From Lacinutrix sp. WUR7 (GTDB taxonomy: Bacteria; Bacteroidota; Bacteroidia; Flavobacteriales; Flavobacteriaceae): a stretch of 64,000 nucleotides of DNA. The stretch covers positions 1,337,001 through 1,401,000 of the forward strand of contig NZ_CP045067.1 in NCBI RefSeq assembly GCF_016864015.1. Reading direction: 5' to 3'. Shown one piece after another: positions 25,695 through 36,190 of this stretch. Made by a program: the position numbers and the translations under genes. Each line of letters begins with the position of its first letter. Within the stretch, counting starts at the first letter, position 1. The notes below the pieces were generated by a model. The model was given only the letters and a program-made list of their open reading frames with translations, did not search any database and was not told where the DNA came from.

Positions 25695-26777
25695 TTATTC
25701 TGTGCTGTTATCTTCTATGATACCTAGTTTCTTTGCACGTGCTTCCCAGCTTTTTCTTGCAAGACTTTGTAGATCGCTTACGTTATCGCTTTCGTCCATA
25801 ATCTCCATACCTAAAAGGGTTTCTATTACGTCTTCCATGGTTACAATACCACTTACGCTACCATATTCATCTACCACTAAAGCCATGTGATTTCTGGTTT
25901 CTACTAGTTTTTCAAATAGCGTCGGTATTGGTAAGTTTCTTTCTACAATGATAATGTCTCTTTTTAATTCGACTAACTTTTTAGAGCCATTACCTAAAGC
26001 CATTTCTTTAAATATTTCGTCTTTTAGAACAAGTCCTTTTATGTTGTCTTCTGTTTCAGAATATACCGGAATTCTAGAAAAACGAAGGTTCATATTTCTA
26101 TTAAAAAAATCTTCGACTGTAGTTTCTTCGTTTTCCGATTGCATCACTGTACGTGGTGTCATTACGTTTTTAGCAAATACTTCTTTAAAGGTTAAAAGGT
26201 TTTTAATGATTTTACTTTCATTTCCTTCAAAAACACCTTCTTCATGTGCCATGTCTGCCATAACTAAGAAACCTTCTCGGCTTAAAACGCTTCCGTGTCC
26301 TTTACCTCCAATTAGTTTTGTGGTTAGTTGTAAAACCCATAAGATCCCTGTCCATTTTAAAGGAAAAATTAATACAAGTAAAGCCTTAGATGTAAAGTTT
26401 GCTAAGCTTTTCCAGTAGGTAGCACCTATGGTTTTAGGGATGATTTCTGAAGCTACTAATATTAATAAAGTCATTATTGCAGAAACAACACCAACGGTAT
26501 TAATACCAAAAAATTCTAATTTATAAGGTAGTTTTTCTGCTTGAATACCAACCATCATAGCTCCTAAAGTATGTGCAATGGTGTTCAATGTTAGTATAGC
26601 AATAAGAGGTTTGTCTACATCTTTTTTTAGCGTTTCAAGTGTAGTTGCATACTCTTTTCCTTCTTGTTTTTTTACATTTATAAATGTTGGAGTCACACTT
26701 AAAAGTACCGCTTCTAGTATAGAACATAGAAACGAAAAGAAAATAGAGATTGTTGCCCAAAGAATTAGTGCAGTCAT
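25695..26777 (-). CDS. CNNM/DUF21 transporter with CBS pair
   Basis: 360 residues. The N-terminal DUF21 region (~1-160) has four hydrophobic segments (ALILWATISIFFSFLCSILEAVLLS..., VVSAIMTLLILVASEIIPKTIG with the family's Pro). Next come two CBS domains (~185-330: MTPRTVMQSENE..., MALVVDEYGSVSGIVTMEDVIETLLG). The CorC/HlyC C-terminal domain is absent. Relatives move Mg2+ or other divalent cations or sodium across the inner membrane; the older label hemolysin is misleading. It is upstream of ogt in the same direction. Confidence 0.88.
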   Translation of the reverse strand: MTALILWATISIFFSFLCSILEAVLLSVTPTFINVKKQEGKEYATTLETLKKDVDKPLIAILTLNTIAHTLGAMMVGIQAEKLPYKLEFFGINTVGVVSAIMTLLILVASEIIPKTIGATYWKSLANFTSKALLVLIFPLKWTGILWVLQLTTKLIGGKGHGSVLSREGFLVMADMAHEEGVFEGNESKIIKNLLTFKEVFAKNVMTPRTVMQSENEETTVEDFFNRNMNLRFSRIPVYSETEDNIKGLVLKDEIFKEMALGNGSKKLVELKRDIIIVERNLPIPTLFEKLVETRNHMALVVDEYGSVSGIVTMEDVIETLLGMEIMDESDNVSDLQSLARKSWEARAKKLGIIEDNSTE

Positions 26778-27190
26778 AAAGGATTTGTTTTTGGCTAATT
26801 TACAAAATACTATCTATAATAATCAACTTCAAGAGAATAGGTTCTTTAGCCTTTTTAAATTAGGGCTTAAACTAAATTTATTTGTGTAATTTATTGTTAA
26901 TATATACATGAATTTTTGTTTTATTTCTATAAAAGTTTTTCTATAATATTTTTACCTTAAAACAGTGCAAATCTAACATCTAGTATTAAATAGAATAAAG
27001 GTAATCATTTGAATAATAGATTGCTAAATAGTGTTATGTTGATTTTTTTTGTAAATTAGTTACCTAATATACCTTTTATTGGGTATGGTATTCTTTCCCT
27101 ATAGTTCTTAGTTTAGTAGCGTGATTTTATTAATAGAAATACTTATAATCTTTAATCTAAAAGTGATTAAGTTTTTCGGAATATTTAATT
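26778..27190. other. 413-bp intergenic region between divergent genes
   Basis: Very A/T-rich and without a supported gene. It must contain the promoters of the CNNM gene (minus) and of the two-gene operon starting at 27191 (plus). A TTG at 27050 followed by TA-rich sequence and CCTTTTATTGGG near 27070 is a possible but imperfect promoter. A 103-codon frame across this region has low-complexity sequence and overlaps the CNNM gene, so it was not accepted. Confidence 0.4.
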
Positions 27191-27607
27191 ATGAATATGG
27201 AAACATTTAATACTGAGTTTGATATTAGTCCAATACAAATTATTGTTGAACCTTCTAGTGATGCTCTTTTGGATGGATCAGGAAAAGTGAGATTATCTAT
27301 TTATCACGAAGATGCGCCAAGAAAATGGAGAAAAGTAGATGTAATAGATCAAGGTTCTAATATTTTTAATGCTAGCACAGATAAATCACGATTAATTAAA
27401 AGACCAATTCTAAAGATTAGAACCAATTTTATTGTGGATGATTTAGCTTTAAAAGAACAAATTGCAAAAACTACTACAATTACCTATAAATTAGATGATG
27501 AAAATTTTGAATCTAGTTTTGATATAAATGAAGACGAATATGATTTAGGAAGAACAACAGACGAAACTTTTAGTATTACGAAAAGAATACAAGTATTATT
27601 TAACTAA
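27191..27607 (+). CDS. Protein of unknown function, 138 residues
   Basis: No signal peptide, membrane segment or recognised motif. The sequence is acidic and rich in beta-strand-forming residues (FDISPIQIIVEPSSDALLDGSGKVRLSIYHE; RPILKIRTNFIVDD). Its composition suggests a single soluble beta-rich domain. It is followed after 17 bases by an exported barrel-like protein in the same direction, so the two are probably one operon. I do not recognise it. Confidence 0.65.
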   Translation: MNMETFNTEFDISPIQIIVEPSSDALLDGSGKVRLSIYHEDAPRKWRKVDVIDQGSNIFNASTDKSRLIKRPILKIRTNFIVDDLALKEQIAKTTTITYKLDDENFESSFDINEDEYDLGRTTDETFSITKRIQVLFN

Positions 27608-27624
27608 TTTTAAATAGAATCAAA

Positions 27625-28896
27625 ATGTTAAAAATAAAATTAATAATAATACTTTTTTTAATCAGTTCTTTACTATTTGCACAAGAAGAAGCATCTATTA
27701 ACGATTTTAATTTTGAAAGTGTTACAAATCCTGCGTTTACACTTATCGGTGAATCACCTTCAGAAATCAATACGCCAAGCAATTTAAAAAGTCTAGCATT
27801 ATACTTATCTAATGGTTTTTCCAATACAAATATTGCATTAGAAACAAATCCTTATTGGTTAATCGATTTTGAAGATAAACGTTCATATCAAAAATTTAGA
27901 GGAATTAAAATGAAACAAAATGGCGAAACATATATAGATCCTTTTATAGGATGGAAAACAAACTCATCTTTTTCTTTAGCATACATTAATAAAAAATTTG
28001 AGGGAGCTGAAGATGAAAAGAAAACAATTGCTATAGGGTATAGAACAACAATGCTAAAACTATATAATAAAGTTAGAATAGAAAAAATTAAAACAGCAAT
28101 TAGTATAGTTGATAAAGGCGTAACCAAATCAATAAATATTTTATTTGAAGATTATTTTAACCAAGAGGGTATTAATAATCCAGGTACTGGAAGTTGTAAC
28201 GATATTGAGAATAATACCGATTTAAAAAATGAGTTTAATACTATAGCTAGTGATTTTTTGGATAGAATTTTTGAAGAACAAGATCCTGATGATCCAGATG
28301 AAATAGCAGAACGAGGAAAATTAATTTTTGGAGATAAAAAACGAGAAGAAATAAGAGAGGAAAGTATTGTTTCTGAGTATTTTAAAGAGCGGTGCGAAAA
28401 TATTTCTAGTTTTGTTAATAACCCCAAAACCATTAAACCAATACTACGTTTAGATGGAGCATTGGCTTATAGTTTTTTGTTTGAAGAAAATAAATCTGGT
28501 TCTGCAACAGCTAGCCGTTTTGGAAGTTGGATAACTGCGGATGTAGCATTGCAATTAACTAATAATAATTATTTACACATTTATGGCATTGCAAAATATA
28601 TCGATGATGGTTTTAGTCTTACGGATGAAGGGCTTTATTTTACAGAAAATTTTTGGGATTATGGTGGTAAGTTAGAGTTAGAACTTAATAAATTTACATT
28701 AGCTTATGAATACTTAAAACGAACAGGTAATTATGATAAATACAGGTCTGTTGGAAATATTACATACCAATTATCTGAAAAAATGAGTATTACAGGAGGC
28801 TTTGGTAAAGACTTTCCAATAGATGAAAACCTAGTTACTATTTTAGGTGTTAATTGGGGTTTAAACCTTGGCGAAAAATCATTTTTACCAGAATAA
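27625..28896 (+). CDS. Probable outer-membrane beta-barrel protein of unknown function
   Basis: 423 residues with a signal peptide (MLKIKLIIILFLISSLLFAQ). Alternating hydrophobic/polar strands appear at ~50-150 (SLALYLSNGF, NPYWLIDFED, SFSLAYINKKF, KTIAIGYRTTML) and ~275-423 (LRLDGALAYSFLF, FGSWITADVALQL, YLHIYGIAKYI, GGKLELELNKFTLAYEYL, MSITGGFG, VTILGVNWGLNL). An acidic, Cys-containing region (~185-265) between them would be an extra-barrel domain. No family was recognised. Operon context with the 138-residue protein is the only clue to its job. Confidence 0.7.
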   Translation: MLKIKLIIILFLISSLLFAQEEASINDFNFESVTNPAFTLIGESPSEINTPSNLKSLALYLSNGFSNTNIALETNPYWLIDFEDKRSYQKFRGIKMKQNGETYIDPFIGWKTNSSFSLAYINKKFEGAEDEKKTIAIGYRTTMLKLYNKVRIEKIKTAISIVDKGVTKSINILFEDYFNQEGINNPGTGSCNDIENNTDLKNEFNTIASDFLDRIFEEQDPDDPDEIAERGKLIFGDKKREEIREESIVSEYFKERCENISSFVNNPKTIKPILRLDGALAYSFLFEENKSGSATASRFGSWITADVALQLTNNNYLHIYGIAKYIDDGFSLTDEGLYFTENFWDYGGKLELELNKFTLAYEYLKRTGNYDKYRSVGNITYQLSEKMSITGGFGKDFPIDENLVTILGVNWGLNLGEKSFLPE

Positions 28897-28988
28897 GTCT
28901 AATTTGCGCTTACAATAACTTCACAACATCTTTAGCAACCCTTCGACTACGCTCAGGATGATAAAAATTCGTTTTGTTTGTAGATTTT

Positions 28989-29981
28989 CTAATCATTTAA
29001 AATTTTGACAACATCCTTTGCAAAGTAGCTAGCAATGATATCTGCACCAGCACGTTTAATAGCTGTGATTTGTTCCATCATAACCGCATCATGGTCTAAC
29101 CAACCTTTTTCTGCAGCTGCTTTAAGCATTGCGTATTCACCAGAAACTTGATATACGGCAACAGGAACATCTACTTCATTTTTAATTTCACGGACAATAT
29201 CCAAATAGCATAAACCAGGTTTTACCATAACGATATCTGCACCTTCGTCAATATCCATTTCGGTTTCACGTATCGCTTCAAAACGATTTGCATAATCCAT
29301 TTGATACGATTTTTTGTCCTTCGGAATATCTTGTGCATCTACAGGAGCAGAGTCTAAAGCATCGCGAAAAGGACCATAAAAAGCAGAAGCATATTTAGCA
29401 GAATAACTCATGATTCCGGCATCTGCATAGCCTTCATCTTCAAAGGCTTCACGGATAGATAAAATACGACCATCCATCATATCGCTTGGTGCTACAAAAT
29501 CGGCTCCAGCTTCTATATGAGAAACACTCATTTCGGTTAATACGTCTACACTTTCATCGTTAATAACTTTACCATCTTCAATAATACCATCGTGACCATA
29601 AATAGAATATGGATCTAGTGCTACATCTGTCATTACTAACATCTGCGGACAAGCATTCTTAACCGTTTTTATAGCGCGTTGCATTAATCCGTTAGGATTT
29701 ACTGCTTCCGTACCTTTATTGTCTTTTAAATTGTCTGGTACTTTTACAAATAGTAACACCGATTTTAAACCTAGTTTCCAAAGCTCTTTTACTTCGGCTT
29801 GTAGTAAATCTAAACTGTAACGATAGTAATTTGGCATCGATGCAATTTCTTCCTTAATACCTTTTCCTTCCACTACAAAAAGTGGTACTAAAAAATCGTT
29901 TGGTGAAATGATGGTTTCTCTAACTAAGCTTCTAATCGCTTCGTTGGTTCTTAATCTTCTATTTCTTTTAATTGGATACAT
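28989..29981 (-). CDS. hemB: Porphobilinogen synthase (delta-aminolevulinic acid dehydratase)
   Basis: 330 residues, full family length. It condenses two 5-aminolevulinates to porphobilinogen in the cytoplasm. The two active-site lysines are expected in MSYSAKYASAFYGPFRDA and GADIVMVKPGLCYLDIV, both present. HIEAGADFVAPSDMMDGRI and YQVSGEYAM are also conserved. It is the last gene of the minus-strand haem operon, 6 bases after ychJ. Dispersed REP-like sequence (CCTTCGACTACGCTCAGG) lies downstream. Confidence 0.96.
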   Translation of the reverse strand: MYPIKRNRRLRTNEAIRSLVRETIISPNDFLVPLFVVEGKGIKEEIASMPNYYRYSLDLLQAEVKELWKLGLKSVLLFVKVPDNLKDNKGTEAVNPNGLMQRAIKTVKNACPQMLVMTDVALDPYSIYGHDGIIEDGKVINDESVDVLTEMSVSHIEAGADFVAPSDMMDGRILSIREAFEDEGYADAGIMSYSAKYASAFYGPFRDALDSAPVDAQDIPKDKKSYQMDYANRFEAIRETEMDIDEGADIVMVKPGLCYLDIVREIKNEVDVPVAVYQVSGEYAMLKAAAEKGWLDHDAVMMEQITAIKRAGADIIASYFAKDVVKILND

Positions 29982-29987
29982 ATTATA

Positions 29988-30377
29988 TTAGTTTTTGGCA
30001 TAACCTAAGTAATACCATTTGTTATTTTCTTTTATAAAAGCAGATTTTTCATGAATCACATCTACTTTGCTGTTTTCATAAAAATAGGCGTTAAAGGTTA
30101 CTGTACCTTCTTTATCCTTTTCTAAACCTTTGGTAGTTTCTTCTATTTCTAGTTTTATCCACGCTACAGATTTTGCCCATTTTACAATCGCTTTTTTTTC
30201 GGATGTTGGTCTTGTAGAGCTATGATGCGTTTCCATTAAGTAATCGCCATTTGCTAATACAAATGCACTATATCTGGAACGCATAAGTTGTTGTGCTGTT
30301 TCTGTTTTTCCATTATTTAAATGAAAGACTTCACAGCAGGATTTGTAAGTTTTGTTATTTCCGCAGTAGCAATTCAT
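29988..30377 (-). CDS. YchJ-like protein with SEC-C motif
   Basis: 129 residues. The N-terminal MNCYCGNNKTYKSCCEVFH is a zinc-binding SEC-C motif (CxC...CC), as at the end of SecA. The rest (TAQQLMRSRYSAFVLANGDYLMETHHS) matches the YchJ/UPF0225 NTF2-like fold. The precise role is unknown. It sits between hemF and hemB with only 1 and 6 bases of spacing, so it is in the haem transcript, perhaps by chance. Confidence 0.85.
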   Translation of the reverse strand: MNCYCGNNKTYKSCCEVFHLNNGKTETAQQLMRSRYSAFVLANGDYLMETHHSSTRPTSEKKAIVKWAKSVAWIKLEIEETTKGLEKDKEGTVTFNAYFYENSKVDVIHEKSAFIKENNKWYYLGYAKN

Positions 30378-30378
30378 T

Positions 30379-31872
<1,494 letters not shown>

Positions 31873-31894
31873 TGTTTTTTATTATTATAAGTTA

Positions 31895-32008
31895 TAGACC
31901 TGCTAGGTTTGTTGTGATTTAGACCTACAAGGTTTTTAAAACCTCGCAGGTCTAACTTTATATTTATTCTATGGAAACCAGTCGGGTTTTCAAAACCTGC
32001 TAGGTTTG
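31895..32008. repeat. REP palindromes cognate to the RAYT
   Basis: Three elements lie upstream of the RAYT gene: TAGACCTGCTAGGTTT (31895-31910); an interrupted palindrome at 31919-31955 with arms TTAGACCT...AGGTTTT and AAAACCT...AGGTCTAA; and GGGTTTTCAAAACCTGCTAG (from 31984). The core CCTACAAGGTTTTTAAAACC (from 31924) is repeated exactly at 59708. A shorter relative lies at the hemF start (31283-31308). Confidence 0.8.
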
Positions 32009-32535
32009 TATAATTCGTATAACTCCATGTCTAACGGGTTTTCATTAGTTGGAGTGAATTCGTTCTCTAATGTTTTTTGCCAAACAAAACCATTGTTTAA
32101 AGCGACGTTTACACTCGGTAAATTGTCTTTATGTGCAATGATTTGAAGTGTTTTTATGTCTAAATGATTAAATGCGTATTCGGATAATAGTTTTACGGCA
32201 TTCGTAATTAGTTTTTTTCCTTTAAAAGGATAGCCAATGCAATAGGCAAATTCCCCTTGTTTTATTGTATGATCTAGTTCTTTAATATAGATTATTCCTA
32301 CTAATTCTCTAGTTTCGGAATGTTTTAAAGTGAATAGATATTCTTCTTTCTTCTCCAATTGTTTGACTTTCTTTTCCGTAAACAGTTTGGCTAAAGTTGG
32401 TGTTGCATTTTCGGCTAAAGTACCTGGGAAATAGCGTTTAAACCGATCTTTATTGGAGACCATGAAATCGCAAAGCTTCCAAGCATCTCCGCTATGGATA
32501 GGATTTATTTCGAAGTCGTCAAAATATAAAGTCAT
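31990..32535 (-). CDS. GNAT family N-acetyltransferase (RimJ/RimL-like)
   Basis: 181 residues with the RimJ-type layout: LYFDDFEINPIHSGDAWKLCDFM at the start, ETRELVGIIYIKELD, YCIGYPFKGKKLITNAVKLLSEYAF (acetyl-CoA binding loop) and ALNNGFVWQKTLENE. It acetylates amines, perhaps a protein N terminus. The start codon overlaps the stop of the EI24 gene by one base, so the two are co-translated within the haem operon. A direct role in haem synthesis is not known. Confidence 0.85.
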   Translation of the reverse strand: MTLYFDDFEINPIHSGDAWKLCDFMVSNKDRFKRYFPGTLAENATPTLAKLFTEKKVKQLEKKEEYLFTLKHSETRELVGIIYIKELDHTIKQGEFAYCIGYPFKGKKLITNAVKLLSEYAFNHLDIKTLQIIAHKDNLPSVNVALNNGFVWQKTLENEFTPTNENPLDMELYELYKPSRF

Positions 32536-33287
32536 TAGTTTAAAGTTTCTGTTTCTGGTTTTAATAGTTGTACTGTACTTATAGAAGCGGCAGTAACACT
32601 AAGAGGTAAAACCAAAATTACACCAATTACTGGAATTAATAAAAAGAGCATAAAAACGATTCCATTTCCTATAGCGATGCCTCGGTTTTTTCTAATAAAC
32701 GATATGCTTTCGCGATAATTAAAGTGTCTTTCTAACGTGTAGTCCATATTACCAAAACCTGCGTAATATGCTTGTAATAAAAACAATAAAACGGTGGAGA
32801 ATATATTGACTATAGGAATAAACTTAAGCAGTAATAACGGAATGGTAAACAAAAGTTCTTTTCCTAGGTTTCGAATATTGATACGAATTCCTCGCCATAA
32901 CTGTTCTTTAAAAGAAGTTTTACGATGGGTGTGGTTTGCTATTCCTGTTAAGTGTGCTTCAATTTTCTCGGAAACCGGACTCATAAATGGCGCAGAAAGT
33001 GCCATGATAATGTGTTTGTAAATGATTAATCCAATGGCTAGAACTGCAATTCCTCCAATAACTGTAGAAATAGAGGTGAAGGTTTCTTTTCCCCATTCCC
33101 AAAACCAAATTTTTGCAATGAAATCACCAACATTATCCGATAAACCATAAGCGGTAATACCTATTATGGTTGCGGTTACTAAGCTGATAATTATTGGTAT
33201 GAAAAAGAATTTCCAAAGTTTTAATTTAGAAATTAATGCGAAACTGTTTGCGTATGCTTTTAAGCCTTTTAGTATGTTTTTAACCAT
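32535..33287 (-). CDS. EI24-domain membrane protein (CysZ-like)
   Basis: 250 residues from the ATG at 33287 (MVKNILKGLKAYANSF). The longer frame to 33425 translates a dispersed repeat (GCGTTAGCGATTGAAGC region) and is rejected. Several membrane segments are visible (FFFIPIIISLVTATIIGITAYGL, ISTVIGGIAVLAIGLIIYKHII, LLFTIPLLLLKFIPIVNIFSTVLLFLLQ, GIVFMLFLLIPVIGVILVLPLSVTAAS). The EI24/CysZ family includes sulfate channels, but the role here is unknown. It lies downstream of hemE in the haem gene order. Confidence 0.82.
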   Translation of the reverse strand: MVKNILKGLKAYANSFALISKLKLWKFFFIPIIISLVTATIIGITAYGLSDNVGDFIAKIWFWEWGKETFTSISTVIGGIAVLAIGLIIYKHIIMALSAPFMSPVSEKIEAHLTGIANHTHRKTSFKEQLWRGIRINIRNLGKELLFTIPLLLLKFIPIVNIFSTVLLFLLQAYYAGFGNMDYTLERHFNYRESISFIRKNRGIAIGNGIVFMLFLLIPVIGVILVLPLSVTAASISTVQLLKPETETLN

Positions 33288-33465
33288 AGTCCTTATTTTA
33301 AAACCAAGCCTTGCGTTAGCGATTGAAGCATTTGTTGAAGCTCTTTTTTTGCTATTAAAAGCAAATAAAAAGCGACTGCGGAAAGCGCGACCTACTTTTT
33401 TATAACTATAAGTAGTAATTAGCAACTAGATGTTACTGAAAAAAGTAGGTAACGCCCAAATTATT

Positions 33466-34491
33466 TTATGCTTTATACTCTTTTACTGCATCAATAAAAG
33501 CTTTGGCATTTTCTAACGGAATGTTTGGTAAAATACCATGACCTAGATTTACAATGTACTTGTCTTTACCAAATTCGTTAATCATTTGGTGTACCATTTT
33601 CTTGATTTCTGCAGGAGGCGAAAATAAACGTGTCGGATCAAAATTACCTTGCAGTGTAATGTTTCCGCCAGTTAAATAACGTGCGTTTCTTGCCGAACAT
33701 GTCCAGTCTACACCTAAAGCTGCAGCGCCAGATTTTGCCATTTCACCAAGAGCAAACCAACATCCTTTACCAAATGCGATCACCGGAGTTTCGTCTTTTA
33801 AAGCATCGATAATTTGTTGGATATATTGCCAAGAAAATTCTTGATAATCTACTGGAGAAAGCATGCCTCCCCAAGAATCGAATACTTGAACCGCATTAAC
33901 ACCTGCTTTTACTTTTTCTTTTAAGTACGCAATGGTTGTATCTGTAATTTTTTGTAATAATTGATGTGCAGCAACCGGATTGGTAAAGCAAAATTCTTTG
34001 GCTTTGTCAAAGTTTTTACTTCCTTGTCCTTGTACACAATAGCAAAGGATGGTCCATGGGGAACCTGCAAAACCAATTAATGGAATATCATCGTTTAGTT
34101 TTTCCTTAGTCATTTTAATGGCATCGTAAACGTAGCTTAAGCTTTCTTTTACGTCGGGAACGATTACCGTATCGACATCTTTTTGTGAGCGAATAGGGTT
34201 TGGTAAATAAGGCCCAAAGTTTGGTTTCATTTGTACCTCAATATTCATGGCTTGTGGAATTACTAAAATATCACAGAATAAAATGGCAGCATCCATTCCG
34301 AATCTACGGATAGGTTGTACTGTGATTTCACTTGCTAATTCTGGTGTCTGACATCGTGTAAAGAAATCGTACTTTGCCTTTATCTCCATGAATTCTGGAA
34401 GATAACGACCTGCTTGACGCATCATCCAAACTGGTGGACGTTCTACTATTTCTCCTTTTAATGCTCTTAAAAATAAATCGTTTTTTATCAT
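33466..34491 (-). CDS. hemE: Uroporphyrinogen decarboxylase
   Basis: 341 residues from the ATG at 34491 ([14 protein letters not shown]); an in-frame GTG two codons earlier is less likely. [17 protein letters not shown] (with the invariant Arg and Asp/Glu region), [19 protein letters not shown] and [20 protein letters not shown] are the family signatures. It removes four acetate carboxyls from uroporphyrinogen III to give coproporphyrinogen III, the substrate of HemF encoded 2 kb downstream. A TTTCGCGGAA element sits 7 bases before the start. Confidence 0.95.
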   Translation of the reverse strand: MIKNDLFLRALKGEIVERPPVWMMRQAGRYLPEFMEIKAKYDFFTRCQTPELASEITVQPIRRFGMDAAILFCDILVIPQAMNIEVQMKPNFGPYLPNPIRSQKDVDTVIVPDVKESLSYVYDAIKMTKEKLNDDIPLIGFAGSPWTILCYCVQGQGSKNFDKAKEFCFTNPVAAHQLLQKITDTTIAYLKEKVKAGVNAVQVFDSWGGMLSPVDYQEFSWQYIQQIIDALKDETPVIAFGKGCWFALGEMAKSGAAALGVDWTCSARNARYLTGGNITLQGNFDPTRLFSPPAEIKKMVHQMINEFGKDKYIVNLGHGILPNIPLENAKAFIDAVKEYKA

Positions 34492-34498
34492 GCTCACA

Positions 34499-34516
34499 TT
34501 CCGCGAAATCGGAAAT
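34499..34516 (-). repeat. CGATTTCGCGGAA element before hemE
   Basis: Minus strand TTTCCGATTTCGCGGAA: a variant of the CCGCTTTCGCGG element with one arm altered, placed 7 bases before the ATG. Confidence 0.5.
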
Positions 34517-34550
34517 CTTTTTAATTCAACGTAACTTTAGTTTAAATAGG

Positions 34551-34604
34551 TCTCGACTGCGCTCGACCAGACAGCGTTTTGTCTCCTCGAGCGCAGTCGA
34601 GAGG
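34551..34604. repeat. Large REP hairpin between hemE and hemCD
   Basis: TCTCGACTGCGCTCGA (from 34552) and TCGAGCGCAGTCGAGA (to about 34601) are perfect 16-base inverted arms around a ~20-base loop with a second small hairpin (CAGAC...GTCTC). It is the same CTCGACTGCGCTCGA repeat family as the degenerate copies at 6511 and 28938. It lies just after the hemCD stop. Confidence 0.75.
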
Positions 34605-34606
34605 TT

Positions 34607-36190
34607 TTAAATATAATGCTCATTCACTAATTGGATCACACTTTCTACAGTAGGAACCTTAGCTATTCGTATATCTTTAAAATGTTTTTTAGCCTCTTGC
34701 GCAGTAGTTTCTCCAATACAAAAGGCAATCATATTATCTGAAACGTTATTTTCTTGCTTAAAACTTTGTACTGTGGATGGACTATAAAATAGAACAGCTT
34801 CTACAGTATCGTCTAGTTTTACGGCATCTAATTTCGTTTGGTATGCTTCAATTTCGTTTACCGTAATATTGTTTTCTTCTAAAATAGTAGGAAGTGCATC
34901 TAAACGTAAATCGCTACAGAAATAAGTAACTTCGGTTCCTTCTATATATTCAACTAAGTATTCGGCAAGCTTTTTAGCATTTGGTTCTGTATGTTTCACT
35001 TCACCAATACGTTTTTCTACTAAACGTTTTGTTCTACGTCCGACACAGTAAATGTTTTGGAATTGTAACTCGACAGCAGAAAAGTTTTGAAGTAATGCTT
35101 CAACTGCATTTTTACTTGTAATCACCACATTTTGGATAGGATTTCTAACCACTTGTGGTTTTAATCTATTGGTGCTTATTTTTACAAAATCGGAACTTTC
35201 TACACCAAGATTTTCGTTTACTAATAAACGTTGGTCTTCGGTAAAGGATTTTGTAGAATATACGGTAGTTGGTTTGCTAGATTCTTGTATGGCATCCATT
35301 AAACGTTTTCCACCTTTTTCTATAACATAGTCTGCACACCATGCTGCCATATCATGGTGTTCTCCTAATTTTTTTACACGTTGTACGGTTATTTTTTTAC
35401 TTCCGTTAGGACTTAATAAAATACCATCAAAGTGTATTTCTTCTTCTTTTATGTAGCATAATGCACCAATTGGTGCAGAACATCCACCTTCTAAACGATT
35501 TAAAAATTCACGCTCAATTTGCGTACACGTTTGTGTTTCTTCGTCATTAATTTCGTTTAAAATAGCTCTTGTTTCTTCATCTTCTTCCAATGCAACAACA
35601 ACGATAGCTCCTTGTCCAGCTGCTGGAATCATCCATTCTAAATTCACAGCGGTTTCTGGGCGTAATTCTAAACGACCAATTCCTGCTGCTGCAAAAATGG
35701 CTGCATCAAAATGTTCTGTCTCCTCTAGTTTTTGTAAACGCGTATTTACATTACCACGAATATCTTCGATAGTATGTGTTGGGTAACGGTTTAACCATTG
35801 TGCTTTTCTACGTAAACTGCTTGTTGCAATTACGGCTTCGCGTGCACCTAAAAACTCTTCTGTTGTTTTGTAAACCAAAGTGTCACGTACGTTACCACGT
35901 TTTAAAACAGCGGCTTGGACAATGCCTTTTGGTAAAAGCGTTGGTACATCTTTTAAAGAGTGAACTGCAATATCTATATCACCATTTAGCATCGCAATAT
36001 CTAGGGTTTTAGTGAAAATTCCAGTTATTCCTAATTCGTATAATGGTTTGTTTAGTTGTAAATCTCCTGTAGATTTTACAGGAACTAATACTACGTTGTG
36101 ACCAAGATGTTCTAATTGGCTTTTTACTATTTTTGCTTGGTATAGTGCAAGTTCGCTATCGCGAGTACCAATTCTAATTGTTTTAGACAT
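34607..36190 (-). CDS. hemC-hemD: Fused porphobilinogen deaminase and uroporphyrinogen-III synthase
   Basis: 527 residues, two enzymes. Residues 1-~310 are HemC (IGTRDSELALYQA, HSLKDVPT, ATSSLRRKAQW), with the dipyrromethane-cofactor Cys237 in LEGGCSAPIGA. From ~330 follows the loosely conserved HemD fold (VVITSKNAVEALLQNF, FCSDLRLDALPTIL, VLFYSPSTVQSF, CIGETTAQEAKKH), which closes the tetrapyrrole ring with inversion of ring D. Fusion lets the unstable hydroxymethylbilane pass directly. This HemCD form is known in Flavobacteriia. The start overlaps hemA by 8 bases. Confidence 0.93.
   Translation of the reverse strand: MSKTIRIGTRDSELALYQAKIVKSQLEHLGHNVVLVPVKSTGDLQLNKPLYELGITGIFTKTLDIAMLNGDIDIAVHSLKDVPTLLPKGIVQAAVLKRGNVRDTLVYKTTEEFLGAREAVIATSSLRRKAQWLNRYPTHTIEDIRGNVNTRLQKLEETEHFDAAIFAAAGIGRLELRPETAVNLEWMIPAAGQGAIVVVALEEDEETRAILNEINDEETQTCTQIEREFLNRLEGGCSAPIGALCYIKEEEIHFDGILLSPNGSKKITVQRVKKLGEHHDMAAWCADYVIEKGGKRLMDAIQESSKPTTVYSTKSFTEDQRLLVNENLGVESSDFVKISTNRLKPQVVRNPIQNVVITSKNAVEALLQNFSAVELQFQNIYCVGRRTKRLVEKRIGEVKHTEPNAKKLAEYLVEYIEGTEVTYFCSDLRLDALPTILEENNITVNEIEAYQTKLDAVKLDDTVEAVLFYSPSTVQSFKQENNVSDNMIAFCIGETTAQEAKKHFKDIRIAKVPTVESVIQLVNEHYI

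Noticed and set aside
26578-26889. 103-codon plus-strand frame
   Set aside because: Mostly antisense to the CNNM gene and low complexity in the remainder.
32535-33425. Longer N terminus for the EI24 protein
   Set aside because: The extra residues (RAFRSRFLFAFNSKKRAS) are the translation of a dispersed intergenic repeat; the ATG at 33287 fits the family.
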